Both the position numbers and the translations under genes were made by a program. From assembly GCF_007004725.1 (NCBI RefSeq), contig NZ_ML660167.1, forward strand, positions 434,001 through 498,000: 64,000 nucleotides of DNA, given 5' to 3'. Every line of letters begins with the position of its first letter. The first letter of the stretch is position 1. The notes beneath the pieces were generated by a model. That model worked only from the letters and a program-made list of their open reading frames with translations, was not told the origin of the DNA and did no database searches. Below, piece by piece: positions 51,801 through 60,451 of this stretch. Source of the stretch: Aliikangiella coralliicola (GTDB lineage: Bacteria; Pseudomonadota; Gammaproteobacteria; Enterobacterales; Kangiellaceae).

Positions 51801-54800
51801 CAACAATCGCAATAGGCTGTTGCACAAATCTTAAGTCTGGTGAAAAACTTCCTTCGGCCACCGGCGCGTTAGAAACCTGGTCTGCTTGCGGAGCCCAACC
51901 TTTGTTAATGATAATTGGGTCTTGATTATCAGTAACAGCATTAGTTGATTCAGGCTGCGAGCTTGCTGCAGCAGGACTTGAACTGCTTGAAGTTTGATGA
52001 ACTTTTAGTACTTCATCGGTATGTTCCTCGGCAATATATTTTGCAATTTCTCGAATGTTAGGATATTCGAAAAATAATACCGGCGTTACATCTAACGGAT
52101 AAATATCATTAACCGCATTGGCGAAAGTGGTTAGTCCAATTGAGTCAAATCCAAGGTCAAGTAAAATGGTGTCAAGATCAACGTCTTCTGCATCCAATTT
52201 CAGAAAATCCATGACAATCTTAGAGAGTTCGGTTTGGACTAAAATGGTTAACTCGCCATCGGCCTCAGTGTTCGAGGATGATTCCGCACCAGAAGATTCA
52301 GCATCAACAGAAGTAATTGTTTCAGGCACCTCTTCTTCAATCAGCCCCCAAGCTCGCTCAATTTTTTCCTGAACGCCTTCAATAACAGCGAAGTTTGCCT
52401 TACTCGATCCCAAACCCTTGATGAAGGTTTCAAGTCCAGTTTCACTACTTAGTGGTTTGATGCCCAGATTCTTTCTGAAGAAAAGCTCGGTTTGTTCATC
52501 TAGCTGCATTCCTCCACCAGCCCAGATTGACCAGTTAAGACTCAAGGTTTTTCCTGTACGCTCCCCTTTCATTCGCGCAAGCTCACGTTTGTGCGCGAAT
52601 GAATCCATAAAGTGATTGGCAAAAGAATAATCACTTTGACCTGCGTTTCCGGCGAGCGCGGCCAGCGAGGAGAACATGACGAAAAAGTCCAGGTTCTCAT
52701 TTTTAGTTAGCTCATCTAAATGCGTTGTTCCGTATAACTTGGGCGCAAAAACGGCTTTCATTTCATCGAGCGTTTTGTTCCTGACATAAGAATCTCTCAG
52801 CACACCTGCGCTATGAATGATGCCGTTTATTTCGCCAAAGTGAGATTTGCTTTCTTGAATTAAATTCTTGACCGATTCGTGCTTAGATACATCGGCTGGT
52901 ACATAGAGTATTTCGGCGCCTGATTTTCTCAGCTCATCTAGTTGACTTTCTCGCTCCGCTAATAACTTAGAGCGACCAGTTAATATCAACTTAGCACGGC
53001 ACTCTTTGGCTAAATACTCCGCAAAGATAAGGCCGAGACCGCCTGCACCACCAGTGATTAAATAAACACCATTTTCCTTTATTCTGAGGTGTTCCGACGA
53101 TTCGCTTTTAGCGTTTTCATCAGCGTTCAGGGTTTGCTCTAGATTAAGCTCTTTGATGTGCTTAACAGATCGCTCCTGTTGTTGATAGCGAACGGTTAAA
53201 TCGTAGCGTGTATCCAGCAGAAATTCGGACAAAACGACATTCAGCAGGCTATCGATGCTTGTATCATCTTGTTGTGTTTCTTGTTGTGTTTCTTGTTGTA
53301 CTTCTTGTAGCTGAACTTCGAGAATTTTACATCTTAGCCGCGGGCTTTCAGCTAACAGAATTTTTGCGAAACCATTGATTGCTTCATTGTGAGGTTGTGG
53401 TTCATCTACATTCACCTGGTAAAGGTAAAGTAACTCGATCTTGCTTTCGAGTTTTTGCTCGATTATTGATTGACACAACGGAAGGAAAGAATAAACACCT
53501 CTTTCCAATGGTTCTTGTAATAAAGTATCTCGATCGCTCTTGTTATTTTTAACTTGAGTTGGCCAGGCAAAACAAACCTTACCGAATTCCCAACTATTGT
53601 CTTTTAAAGTTTCGAACAATTTAACAAAGTCGTCGCTCTTATTTGTGTTAACTGTGTAATTTCCATTGTCCAGCACTTTGAAAGTTTTACCCGGCTTAAC
53701 CAAAACGATATCGTCTTCATTTCGCCCTGCTTGTTTGAGCCTCTTGCGATAAGCATCTGTGAGTTTTTCGTCTGTATCGAAGAGTAAAATTGACGGCAAA
53801 TCACTATTAGAGTCAAGTACCCCGGCTAAAGGTGTACTTTCCCATTCGGATGAGTAGTAGAGTTTGGAAAATTCATCGTCATCACTTTCTGCTGCGGGCT
53901 TTTCGTGAACATCAGTTAAGGGAACGCCGACAGAGTCTTTGACTTTTACCAGGACTTTTCCGTCTTCACCAACAATAAAAACATTCTTTTTCGATAAGCC
54001 CGAATTCGACTTTTTGCCGCCGGTCGCGTCAGTCACATAGGTATAACAATTTTCAGTCAGCGGATGGAGGACTTCGACCTCGCCTAGAGAGTAAGGTACG
54101 ATCATTTCGCCCGAAGCATCTCCTCCGAGTGATGCGCCCATAAATGCCTGGAAAGAACCATCGACTAACGACGGGTGCAGTATGTACTCATGAAAATCAT
54201 TCATGCGAATTTCTGGTATCTTTAGTTCACCAAGAACTTCGTCATCATTTTTGTAGATGTCCTGTAAAACCTGAAAGCTAGGCCCCAAATCTAATCCAAG
54301 GGACTTAAATAACGGATAAGATGATTTTCCGTCGGTCACTTTGACACATCGAGAACGAATGCTTTCAACGTCGATGTATTCGTCTTCTGCTTCTAGTTCC
54401 TGTTGAGTCGCATAAAAAAGTTTTCCCTGTGAATAGAGCTGTTTGCCGCCATCTTCTCTTTCACTAAATACTTCAAATTGAACTGAATCGCCGCTGGGCT
54501 TCAGTTCAATAAAAGTTTCATTAGGAATCGAGTCCTCTACAGTAAGTGGGCTAACCCAAACAATATTTTTAATTTTCTGAACTTTTCTGCCAGCGGCTAT
54601 CTCACCGGCTTTGCGGGCAAAATCCAGGTATCCAACACCGGGAAGCGTCGGGATCTCTGATACCAGATGGTCATAAATGAAAAATTCATTTTCATTAAAG
54701 GTTTTCTTGAAAACCTGGCGCTCAAAGGTCGATTCATTCGAATCGATTAGTGGGTGCATTCCCGAAATCATTGCACCGCTGTTAGATATTCCTTCTTGCC

Positions 54801-57800
54801 CATCGATTCTGGATATCCAATGACGCTTATCCGCAAAAGGATACGTGGGTAGTGAAATTCTTTTTCCTGTTTCATTCGCTGAACTTTGAGACTGCATTCC
54901 TTGCCAATCAGTCAGTAAACCATCAATCCAGAGTTGTGCTAACTTTTGCGCATTTCTGCCCTGGGAAAGCAAACCAATGAATTCTTCTTTTTCTTTACGA
55001 TTAAGTAATTTGGTAATGCCTTCAGCATTTTTGACGTTGCCCGTCAGAATTTTTTCGTCTTTTTTGCCTTCAATAAAAAGATTAAGAAGTGTTGTCAGTT
55101 CCTTTTTATTTTTCGCGATCGCGACCAAGCGGTGGTCGAATGATTTTCTGCCGACCTGTAAGGTATGCGCAATATCATTAATATCCGACTGTCGTTCTTT
55201 ATCTTGCGCAAGATCAGTTTGTAAATAGTGTTTGAGGCGTTTCGCTGATTCGCGTAATTGATCTTCATTGCGCGCCGATAACGGAAATATCAAATTTTGA
55301 GAAGGCTGCTTTTTCGATTCACTTTTCGCCGTATCCTCTATCGGTTGCGATTCATACTTTTCGATAATGATATGTGCGTTGGAGCCGCCAGCGCCAAATG
55401 AACTGATCCCGGCTCTTAGCGGGTATCGCTTTCCATCAACTTCTTTTTCTTTCCACTCTTCAACTTTTTGCTCGACATAGAACGGAGAGTTGTGAAATTC
55501 AATAAACTCATTGAGCTCAGATGAATGCAGGGAAGGAACCAGCTTGCGGTGTCTCATTTGTAGGAGAACTTTGCACACGCCAACGATTCCCGCAGCAGCT
55601 TCTAAATGTCCAATATTGGTTTTTACAGAGCCAATAGCACAGGTTTGATTTTCAACTTCATAATTCTCGAAAGCATTTGTTAATCCAGTAATTTCGATCG
55701 GATCACCAAGTTCGGTACCTGTTCCGTGGGCCTCGATATATCCAATGGTGCGCGCATCGATATCAGCTTTTTTAAGCGCCGCCAACACTAAATCGCCTTG
55801 AGCTTTAGGGTTTGGCACCGAGTAACCACTGGTGCGTCCGCCGTGGTTAATCGCAATACTTTTAATCACGCCGTAAATATTGTCATTATCTTGCGCAGCT
55901 TTCGCTAGGGGCTTAAGAACTATTGCGCCGATACCTTCTCCAGGAACATAGCCATTAGCCCCCTTACCAAAGGTACGGCATAAACCATCTTCTGACAGTA
56001 AGCCACCGGCAACAGTAATTTCCTGTTTACATTGATGAACATCCAGGTTGACACCACCGACAATGGCGCTAGAACATTCTCCTTTCTGAATGGCTTCGCT
56101 GGCGAGATAAATCGCTGTCAGACTCGCCGAGCAAGCAGTATCGACGGCAAGGCTCGGCCCTGAAAGATTCATAAAGTAAGACACGCGATTAGCGATACTC
56201 CAAAGAAAAGAGCTTGCAATCGCTTCGTTTCCAGCAAGTCTTTCTTCCGCGCCAACTGTCTGATACATTGCCCATACCGCGCCTACAAATACGCCTATGT
56301 CACGCTGCTTACCATCTTGATTGGCAGGATTATCTTTCGCCAGAGATTCAGGATAGTAGCCCGCATCTTCCAAAGCCTCCCAGGCAACTTCCATGAAAAT
56401 TCTTTCTTGAGGATCGAGAGTCTCAGCTTCCCGTGGAGAAATGTTGAAAAACAATGAATCAAATCTATCAACGTCATCAATAAAGCCACCGCGATATTTT
56501 TTACTGGTCTCCCGCTGACGTCTTCTGCTAAAACGTGTATCTGGAATATCACCGATGCAGTCTTTTCCATCTACCAGGTTTTGCCACATCTCATCCATAT
56601 TCTTCGCTTGGGGATAACGACCGGACATACCGACGATAGCAATTTCTTTAGCCTTGTTTTCGCTTGAAGATATTGACTCGGTTGAAAGATCATTCTCTGT
56701 CAGCAATTGATTTGATTCGAATGACTTGGATGGTTGAGATGCTGATGGTTCGCCTCCTGCCAGGTGGGAACCTGTATCGCTTCCAGTTGTATACTTGGAA
56801 ATTGAATCGACAGGCGTATTTTCTAATTGAGTTTCTGCTTCGGTTTCTCGCACAACACTGGGAGAAACCATTTTTGCAGAAAGATTATGATACTGTTTTA
56901 AAACATAATTACTATTAACATTTCCAATCGCACTTGAGCCGTCCGTGGTAGCCACCACTTCAGGAATATTTTCTTTTCTGCTGAAAAGTCCTACTAGCTT
57001 GGTTGCTATCTCTTCAGCCGATTCTCGCGATAATCCGACAGGGATTGCCAGTCGTACCAAATCATTGAGAGAAGTATTTTTTTGCATTCCAACGCTATGC
57101 TCTCCAGCACGAATACCCGTATTGAGGTACAACCAGGCTAAAAAGGATTCGACTGGTTTTTCAAAGTCTTTAAACTCAGCAATTTGCTTGACGTCGATTA
57201 AAATACAATGCCCGCCGACAGGTTGTACGATAGGGATTTGGTTTTGCAGTAACGCTTTTGAGATAAGTTTGACCGACTGCATTCTTCGCAATGTCTGAAT
57301 TTCGATTTGTTTCTTATTTTGCAGCGCAAGCCCGATCAGCTTCTTATCGATTACATTTAGCCCACTTCCCTCTTCCTCAGATTGCTTTTGCAATCGTTCA
57401 AAGAGTTTGGCGTCATTAGTAGCGATTAACCCGCCTTTATTAATGCAGAAATCCTTGGCTAAACTCACAGTGATGGCATCAGCATAGGAATATATTTCTT
57501 GAACCACCGACCAAACGTCCTTCTCTGCATACTCAGTTTCGTTTTCTCGTATATACTGCGCATTTTCAACTACGCGAGTCCCATCAATAACCAGAGGAAT
57601 CGAGTGTTTGGTTAATAAGGACTTAACCTGCTTTAGATGCTGCATGGAGATTGGATGACCGCCAACAGCATTGTCGCTCACTTCAAGACAAACAAAAGCA
57701 ATTGAATCTGGTTCATGTTCCACTTTCTTCTGCAGTGCTTCCCATTCTAGCTCTCCTTTATAAATCTGGTTCGAGTCTAACTTGAAAACCTCTGAAGACG

Positions 57801-59760
57801 GGATTTCCTGAGGCGTAAAACCGTTTTCGATCTGACTGAATATCCAGGTAGGAAAAAGTAGGTTTTGAGGTACTGTTCCCTTCTTAGGCCAGGCTTTACA
57901 GAAGATGCTTTCAGCGGCTCGGCCTGACTCAGTTAACAAAAAGTATGAGAAAGGGAAAATTGCTCTCAAGCTTTTCTCAAGGCTTCCAGGTCGCTGGAGT
58001 TGGCTGTGTAAAAGTTTCATCTGTTTGTCGATACAAGGCATTTTCAACTGCGCCCACGAGTCGGTTTTCAAATCAAACTCGACTTGTTCGCAAGGAACAT
58101 TGAGAGGGTTGTAACCAAAATCAGATAAAACAAGCGAACGCTTCTCTCCTTCAATAACCATTTCAGCAAATGAGCTTTGCACTGATGAAGGTGCTGTTTG
58201 TACTGTTTTATTTTTGGAAGAAGTTTTTTCTTCGACGATTGTTTTATCTTCGACAATAGTCTGTGAGTTTTCTACTTTTGACTCGACAACAAGATGTGGG
58301 CTCGGAAGCGCCTGCGCTGAAGAATTTGTTTTCGAGGGATCAGCAATCATCATGATAATATCGATAACATTATCGGGGTTGCTACTACCCACTTCACGGC
58401 ATAAATAAATGGTTTTATTCTCAGGACGAAACTTATTTTTAAACTGCAAATTACCTTCATCATTGAAAATATTTTGATCACGTAATTCGTCAAGGATTTG
58501 GTCGACAGCGGGATCTGCAGTTGGAGAAGACTCTAGTTTACAACCATAAGTGCCGCCGAGGCTGAGCATATTGCTACCTTCGGCAACAAGAATTTCAATA
58601 ATTTTGACGATGGCAAATTCTAACCCGCCGAGCGGCATACTTTTGGGATAGAACTCCAAATCCATTAGATAGCCATTTTGCTCCGATGACATTGAGGAAA
58701 TCAATATCGCGTTTTGTAGAACATCATTGCTGTAAGTGATAAAAACGCGATGTTGGTCACTGAGCTTACCAGCCAGGATTTCCTCTTTGACAATATGAAT
58801 CAGCGGATTGACCATCGTTCTGGTCTCACACCATTGGTCAATGATGTCGGCGATATTTTGATCAATCTGAGGATTAGAACCACAACGATATTCTTCAGTG
58901 TGACACTTACCCGCCTTTTCAAACTTAGAGACTTGATATCTAAGGCGACGCATTGAACCGCCTTTCAGAGTAAATTTTTGCAGGTCTAACACACGTTGTA
59001 CAACACCAAAAGGAGTCGCCGAAAACTGAACCTCGCCAACTTTATCGATGGGATGTCCAGAAAACATGTTCAATTCAAAGTTATTCTCAACGCAGTATTG
59101 GCGCAATTCCTCTGCGATAACGTCTAAATATTCATTGGGCCCCGTATAGGCATAAACAAGGATAATATTTTTGCCGTGGCTAAAATTGAAATAACCTTTC
59201 TTTTCACCGCCAACAAAAAGATAAGGCGCGATATTTCTGGTGCCTCTTGATACCGAAGTTTCATTTTTATAGTCTTCAAATAACTGTTGCACTGTCGCAT
59301 TTAATTGGGCGTCTTTAGAAACCTCTTTTTCTAAAATGACAATAGGAAGTTTTTTAGACGATGCTTGAATTTGAGACGCTTCAGCCGCGTGTTCTTTTAG
59401 TTCAGTTTTGCTCGCTGTTTCACTCGGTTCCTTTGCTATGTCTTTCGAACCTGTATCGGTTGACTGAGTTGAATTTTCTAATTCTGCTGCAAACTTGGTG
59501 TTTAGCGTCTTATCGTGCTTTTTCACAAAATAAAGCGCTAAATCATTAATGTTGAAGTTTTCAAAAAGCAGCGTTTTAGGCAAAGTTCCAAAATCGGCTT
59601 CCAGCTTCTTAATAATTTTGAGCACGTGAAACGAGTTAACTCCCAGCTCTCCAAAAGGAGCGAAGGAATCAAAATTTGCACTTAACGAGTCTGCGGCCTC
59701 TGACATTAGCGACTTAAGATAAGACTCTGTCAATTCTTGTAATAATTCTTGATCAATCAT
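48862..59760 (-). CDS. Trans-AT PKS with embedded GNAT-like and PLP C-X lyase domains
   Basis: 3632 aa, start ATG 59760 after AGAGAG. Order: ACP 1-85 (LGVNSFHVL, Ser43); GNAT/DUF2156-like domain about 135-480 (MRRLRYQVSKFEKAGK); beta-eliminating lyase domain about 545-955; KS1 from 1038 (DTACSAS, Cys1210; HGTGT present); DH (His1698 in DHLVSEIPTLP, where the motif Gly is Glu; Asp1867); KR (TGGAGGLG, Tyr2378, Asp of B-type); ACP (GFDSIGL, Ser2540); KS2 (Cys2819; HGTGT present); DH-like domain 3240-3570 with no catalytic His and Glu for Asp (HPSTMES). It ends TFEELLEKLY with no ACP, so the last module is completed by another protein, probably the ACP of the 3221-aa protein. No AT. It is the first biosynthetic gene after a 691-bp non-coding region. 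Confidence 0.93.
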   Translation of the reverse strand: MIDQELLQELTESYLKSLMSEAADSLSANFDSFAPFGELGVNSFHVLKIIKKLEADFGTLPKTLLFENFNINDLALYFVKKHDKTLNTKFAAELENSTQSTDTGSKDIAKEPSETASKTELKEHAAEASQIQASSKKLPIVILEKEVSKDAQLNATVQQLFEDYKNETSVSRGTRNIAPYLFVGGEKKGYFNFSHGKNIILVYAYTGPNEYLDVIAEELRQYCVENNFELNMFSGHPIDKVGEVQFSATPFGVVQRVLDLQKFTLKGGSMRRLRYQVSKFEKAGKCHTEEYRCGSNPQIDQNIADIIDQWCETRTMVNPLIHIVKEEILAGKLSDQHRVFITYSNDVLQNAILISSMSSEQNGYLMDLEFYPKSMPLGGLEFAIVKIIEILVAEGSNMLSLGGTYGCKLESSPTADPAVDQILDELRDQNIFNDEGNLQFKNKFRPENKTIYLCREVGSSNPDNVIDIIMMIADPSKTNSSAQALPSPHLVVESKVENSQTIVEDKTIVEEKTSSKNKTVQTAPSSVQSSFAEMVIEGEKRSLVLSDFGYNPLNVPCEQVEFDLKTDSWAQLKMPCIDKQMKLLHSQLQRPGSLEKSLRAIFPFSYFLLTESGRAAESIFCKAWPKKGTVPQNLLFPTWIFSQIENGFTPQEIPSSEVFKLDSNQIYKGELEWEALQKKVEHEPDSIAFVCLEVSDNAVGGHPISMQHLKQVKSLLTKHSIPLVIDGTRVVENAQYIRENETEYAEKDVWSVVQEIYSYADAITVSLAKDFCINKGGLIATNDAKLFERLQKQSEEEGSGLNVIDKKLIGLALQNKKQIEIQTLRRMQSVKLISKALLQNQIPIVQPVGGHCILIDVKQIAEFKDFEKPVESFLAWLYLNTGIRAGEHSVGMQKNTSLNDLVRLAIPVGLSRESAEEIATKLVGLFSRKENIPEVVATTDGSSAIGNVNSNYVLKQYHNLSAKMVSPSVVRETEAETQLENTPVDSISKYTTGSDTGSHLAGGEPSASQPSKSFESNQLLTENDLSTESISSSENKAKEIAIVGMSGRYPQAKNMDEMWQNLVDGKDCIGDIPDTRFSRRRQRETSKKYRGGFIDDVDRFDSLFFNISPREAETLDPQERIFMEVAWEALEDAGYYPESLAKDNPANQDGKQRDIGVFVGAVWAMYQTVGAEERLAGNEAIASSFLWSIANRVSYFMNLSGPSLAVDTACSASLTAIYLASEAIQKGECSSAIVGGVNLDVHQCKQEITVAGGLLSEDGLCRTFGKGANGYVPGEGIGAIVLKPLAKAAQDNDNIYGVIKSIAINHGGRTSGYSVPNPKAQGDLVLAALKKADIDARTIGYIEAHGTGTELGDPIEITGLTNAFENYEVENQTCAIGSVKTNIGHLEAAAGIVGVCKVLLQMRHRKLVPSLHSSELNEFIEFHNSPFYVEQKVEEWKEKEVDGKRYPLRAGISSFGAGGSNAHIIIEKYESQPIEDTAKSESKKQPSQNLIFPLSARNEDQLRESAKRLKHYLQTDLAQDKERQSDINDIAHTLQVGRKSFDHRLVAIAKNKKELTTLLNLFIEGKKDEKILTGNVKNAEGITKLLNRKEKEEFIGLLSQGRNAQKLAQLWIDGLLTDWQGMQSQSSANETGKRISLPTYPFADKRHWISRIDGQEGISNSGAMISGMHPLIDSNESTFERQVFKKTFNENEFFIYDHLVSEIPTLPGVGYLDFARKAGEIAAGRKVQKIKNIVWVSPLTVEDSIPNETFIELKPSGDSVQFEVFSEREDGGKQLYSQGKLFYATQQELEAEDEYIDVESIRSRCVKVTDGKSSYPLFKSLGLDLGPSFQVLQDIYKNDDEVLGELKIPEIRMNDFHEYILHPSLVDGSFQAFMGASLGGDASGEMIVPYSLGEVEVLHPLTENCYTYVTDATGGKKSNSGLSKKNVFIVGEDGKVLVKVKDSVGVPLTDVHEKPAAESDDDEFSKLYYSSEWESTPLAGVLDSNSDLPSILLFDTDEKLTDAYRKRLKQAGRNEDDIVLVKPGKTFKVLDNGNYTVNTNKSDDFVKLFETLKDNSWEFGKVCFAWPTQVKNNKSDRDTLLQEPLERGVYSFLPLCQSIIEQKLESKIELLYLYQVNVDEPQPHNEAINGFAKILLAESPRLRCKILEVQLQEVQQETQQETQQDDTSIDSLLNVVLSEFLLDTRYDLTVRYQQQERSVKHIKELNLEQTLNADENAKSESSEHLRIKENGVYLITGGAGGLGLIFAEYLAKECRAKLILTGRSKLLAERESQLDELRKSGAEILYVPADVSKHESVKNLIQESKSHFGEINGIIHSAGVLRDSYVRNKTLDEMKAVFAPKLYGTTHLDELTKNENLDFFVMFSSLAALAGNAGQSDYSFANHFMDSFAHKRELARMKGERTGKTLSLNWSIWAGGGMQLDEQTELFFRKNLGIKPLSSETGLETFIKGLGSSKANFAVIEGVQEKIERAWGLIEEEVPETITSVDAESSGAESSSNTEADGELTILVQTELSKIVMDFLKLDAEDVDLDTILLDLGFDSIGLTTFANAVNDIYPLDVTPVLFFEYPNIREIAKYIAEEHTDEVLKVHQTSSSSSPAAASSQPESTNAVTDNQDPIIINKGWAPQADQVSNAPVAEGSFSPDLRFVQQPIAIVGASGVMPQSEDLEEYWEKLKNAENNMVTVIPEDRWSWEEYYGDPLEEENKTKSIWGGFMKEVDKFDPLFWGISPREAEMMDPQQRVFLETVWNAIEDAGHKVSELSGTKTGLFVGAATRDYIDLMAAENAELDGYSASGTSHAILANRISFLLNLHGPSAPLDTACSSSLVALHRAIESIHTGSCDMAIVGGVQVMLTAAAFISFGAAGMLASDGKCKTFDERADGYVRGEGSGAIFIKPLSMAEADGNHIYALIKATAENHGGKATMLTAPNPNAQADLLVEAYSKAQVDPTTVGYIECHGTGTSLGDPIEIQAMKKAFSELYKKHNKGPAKTPHVGLTSAKTNIGHLETAAGIAGILKVLLSIKNKQIPALLHFEKLNPYINLKGTPFYMVDKTRPWDAILDEAGNELPRRAGVSSFGFGGANVHVVLEEFICDQNQPLSVSEEPLVFVLSAKNKERLKAYANLMLSHLEKYEVNLVNFAYTLQIGRDAMEERMGFVANSVEQLVEKLSAFAVDDANEQAISTDKLDGVYQGRISRKKDELEADDNTIGEWVNERNYDELISAWVKGQEIDWNRLYQSNSNQAGSVSNNKPKRISLPTYPFERERYWFDTKNSDQGSKNATTAVIHPLLHTNTSVLSQQSYSSRFNGKEFFLKEQQLVSENSENALDALKHSSIKVLPEMACLEMVHEAITQATRLQKDTTTIELYDTAWGEPIAVDENRQVSIALFEVENGQIDFEIFSSESSDNETANSTSDSAEDIIHCQGTAVLNPITKAPKLDLEQLADQIGNNQLDLEQLYGAIEKTGVNYSQSLRALKAIYQGEQQQLVRLELPKSIENEAGEFSLHPSTMESVLQAATGLISDLEKLATQPAMPFALDYLKVNSPCTNDMYAWIRYSRGSSTLDEMLKLDIDLLDSQGKVCVTMKSLTFNNDFLPPKAKAQQSDFESLLDSIYDSNSNASQHQETVSDYTFEELLEKLY
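53270..53320 (-). repeat. Gln/Glu microsatellite in the PKS DH-KR linker
   Basis: A 12-base unit repeated about three times encodes QQETQQETQQ in the structural part before the KR of the 3632-aa PKS. In frame; likely replication slippage. Confidence 0.7.
56895..58130 (-). other. Tyrosine phenol-lyase/tryptophanase-like domain in the PKS
   Basis: Residues about 545-955 of the 3632-aa PKS. Visible matches to tyrosine phenol-lyase: SGRAAES (Arg614, for Arg100), VVSD-type strand then NAVGGHPISM, VIDGTRVVENA (Asp726 and Arg729, for Asp214 and Arg217), AKDFCINKGG (Lys769, for the PLP lysine 257) and VRLAIP (Arg903, for carboxylate-binding Arg404). The Asp-to-Lys spacing is 43 residues in both. The Tyr that assists phenol departure is not evident, so the leaving group probably differs. 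The domain should cleave a C-beta to heteroatom bond of an amino acid or amino-acid adduct, perhaps on the adjacent ACP. Confidence 0.82.
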
Positions 59761-60070
59761 TTTGTCTCTCTTGACATTTTGGAATGAGCTTTAGTTTGGT
59801 CTAGTAAAACACTCATATGCTTTATTCGAAATGGCGACACACACGACTAGATAATCTGACGTTAAAAGCAACGATCAGCATTAACGAAAAGATTCATTAA
59901 ATTAAAAATTTAGAATGTGCGATCAATATCAGGTTGTTTCGTCAATCGTTGACAAGCCAATTTGCAACCGCTCGTTCGAACAATGTGGCCTATCTAATAA
60001 ACCCCAACTCGAGATAAGAAAATCGATTTTCATTAGTGAATCGAGATCTGGAAAATTACTCAGTTAAAAT

Positions 60071-60102
60071 ACCTGAACTGAGGCAATAGGGCCTCTTCAG
60101 GT
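60071..60102 (-). terminator. Hairpin, candidate terminator of the exporter operon
   Basis: ACCTGAA and GAGGC pair with GCCTC and TTCAGGT around a short loop, with a two-base bulge. On the minus strand it is followed by ATTTTAACT, a short T-run, so it could stop transcription coming from the ABC permease gene. It is nearly symmetrical and could work both ways. Confidence 0.45.
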
Positions 60103-60353
60103 TAATTGATTTAAATTTCAGGAACGACCAATGGCCAATGCTCACAATGGTCTTCATTGCTAACAGTGTTTATCTTATCAACGGGGTGATAACACGGATT
60201 TAATCAGCCTATTAGTGGCTATTCAGGATACTTCCCTTCGTAACTTTTCCATGTCTTGTTCCATCTCCTTTTCTAGATTTCTATCAAAGCTTTTATAGCA
60301 TGAGCTTTCTTAACATACTTTGTGTTGCAATAAATTTAAACTGTAAAGAAGTC

Positions 60354-60415
60354 AGCCTAACTTAAACTGAAATCATATTCCCTGGTTTAGGTTGATTTTC
60401 AAATTAAGTTAGGCT
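60354..60415. repeat. 12-bp inverted repeat with 38-bp spacer
   Basis: AGCCTAACTTAA and its exact reverse complement TTAAGTTAGGCT flank 38 bases, 37 bp past the permease stop. No T-run follows. It could be a paired operator or a remnant of a mobile element end; function not known. Confidence 0.5.
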
Positions 60416-60451
60416 TGTTCGTTCAACTAAAAGATCAGTTGATCTTGACTA

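Larger units (their letters stand above)
59761..60451. other. Non-coding region between exporter and synthase genes
   Basis: 691 bp without a credible gene, AT-rich. It must hold the promoter of the 3632-aa PKS gene if the exporter operon ends before it. A weak minus-strand candidate is TTGTCA (-35) with TGATAT 18 bases on, near 59925-59955, which I do not trust. It contains a hairpin at 60071-60102 and a long-loop inverted repeat at 60354-60415. Nothing else is visible from 60104 to 60353. Confidence 0.55.

Noticed and set aside
59925-59955. Sigma-70 promoter (TTGTCA, 18-bp spacer, TGATAT)
   Set aside because: The -10 match is poor and similar pairs occur by chance in AT-rich DNA.
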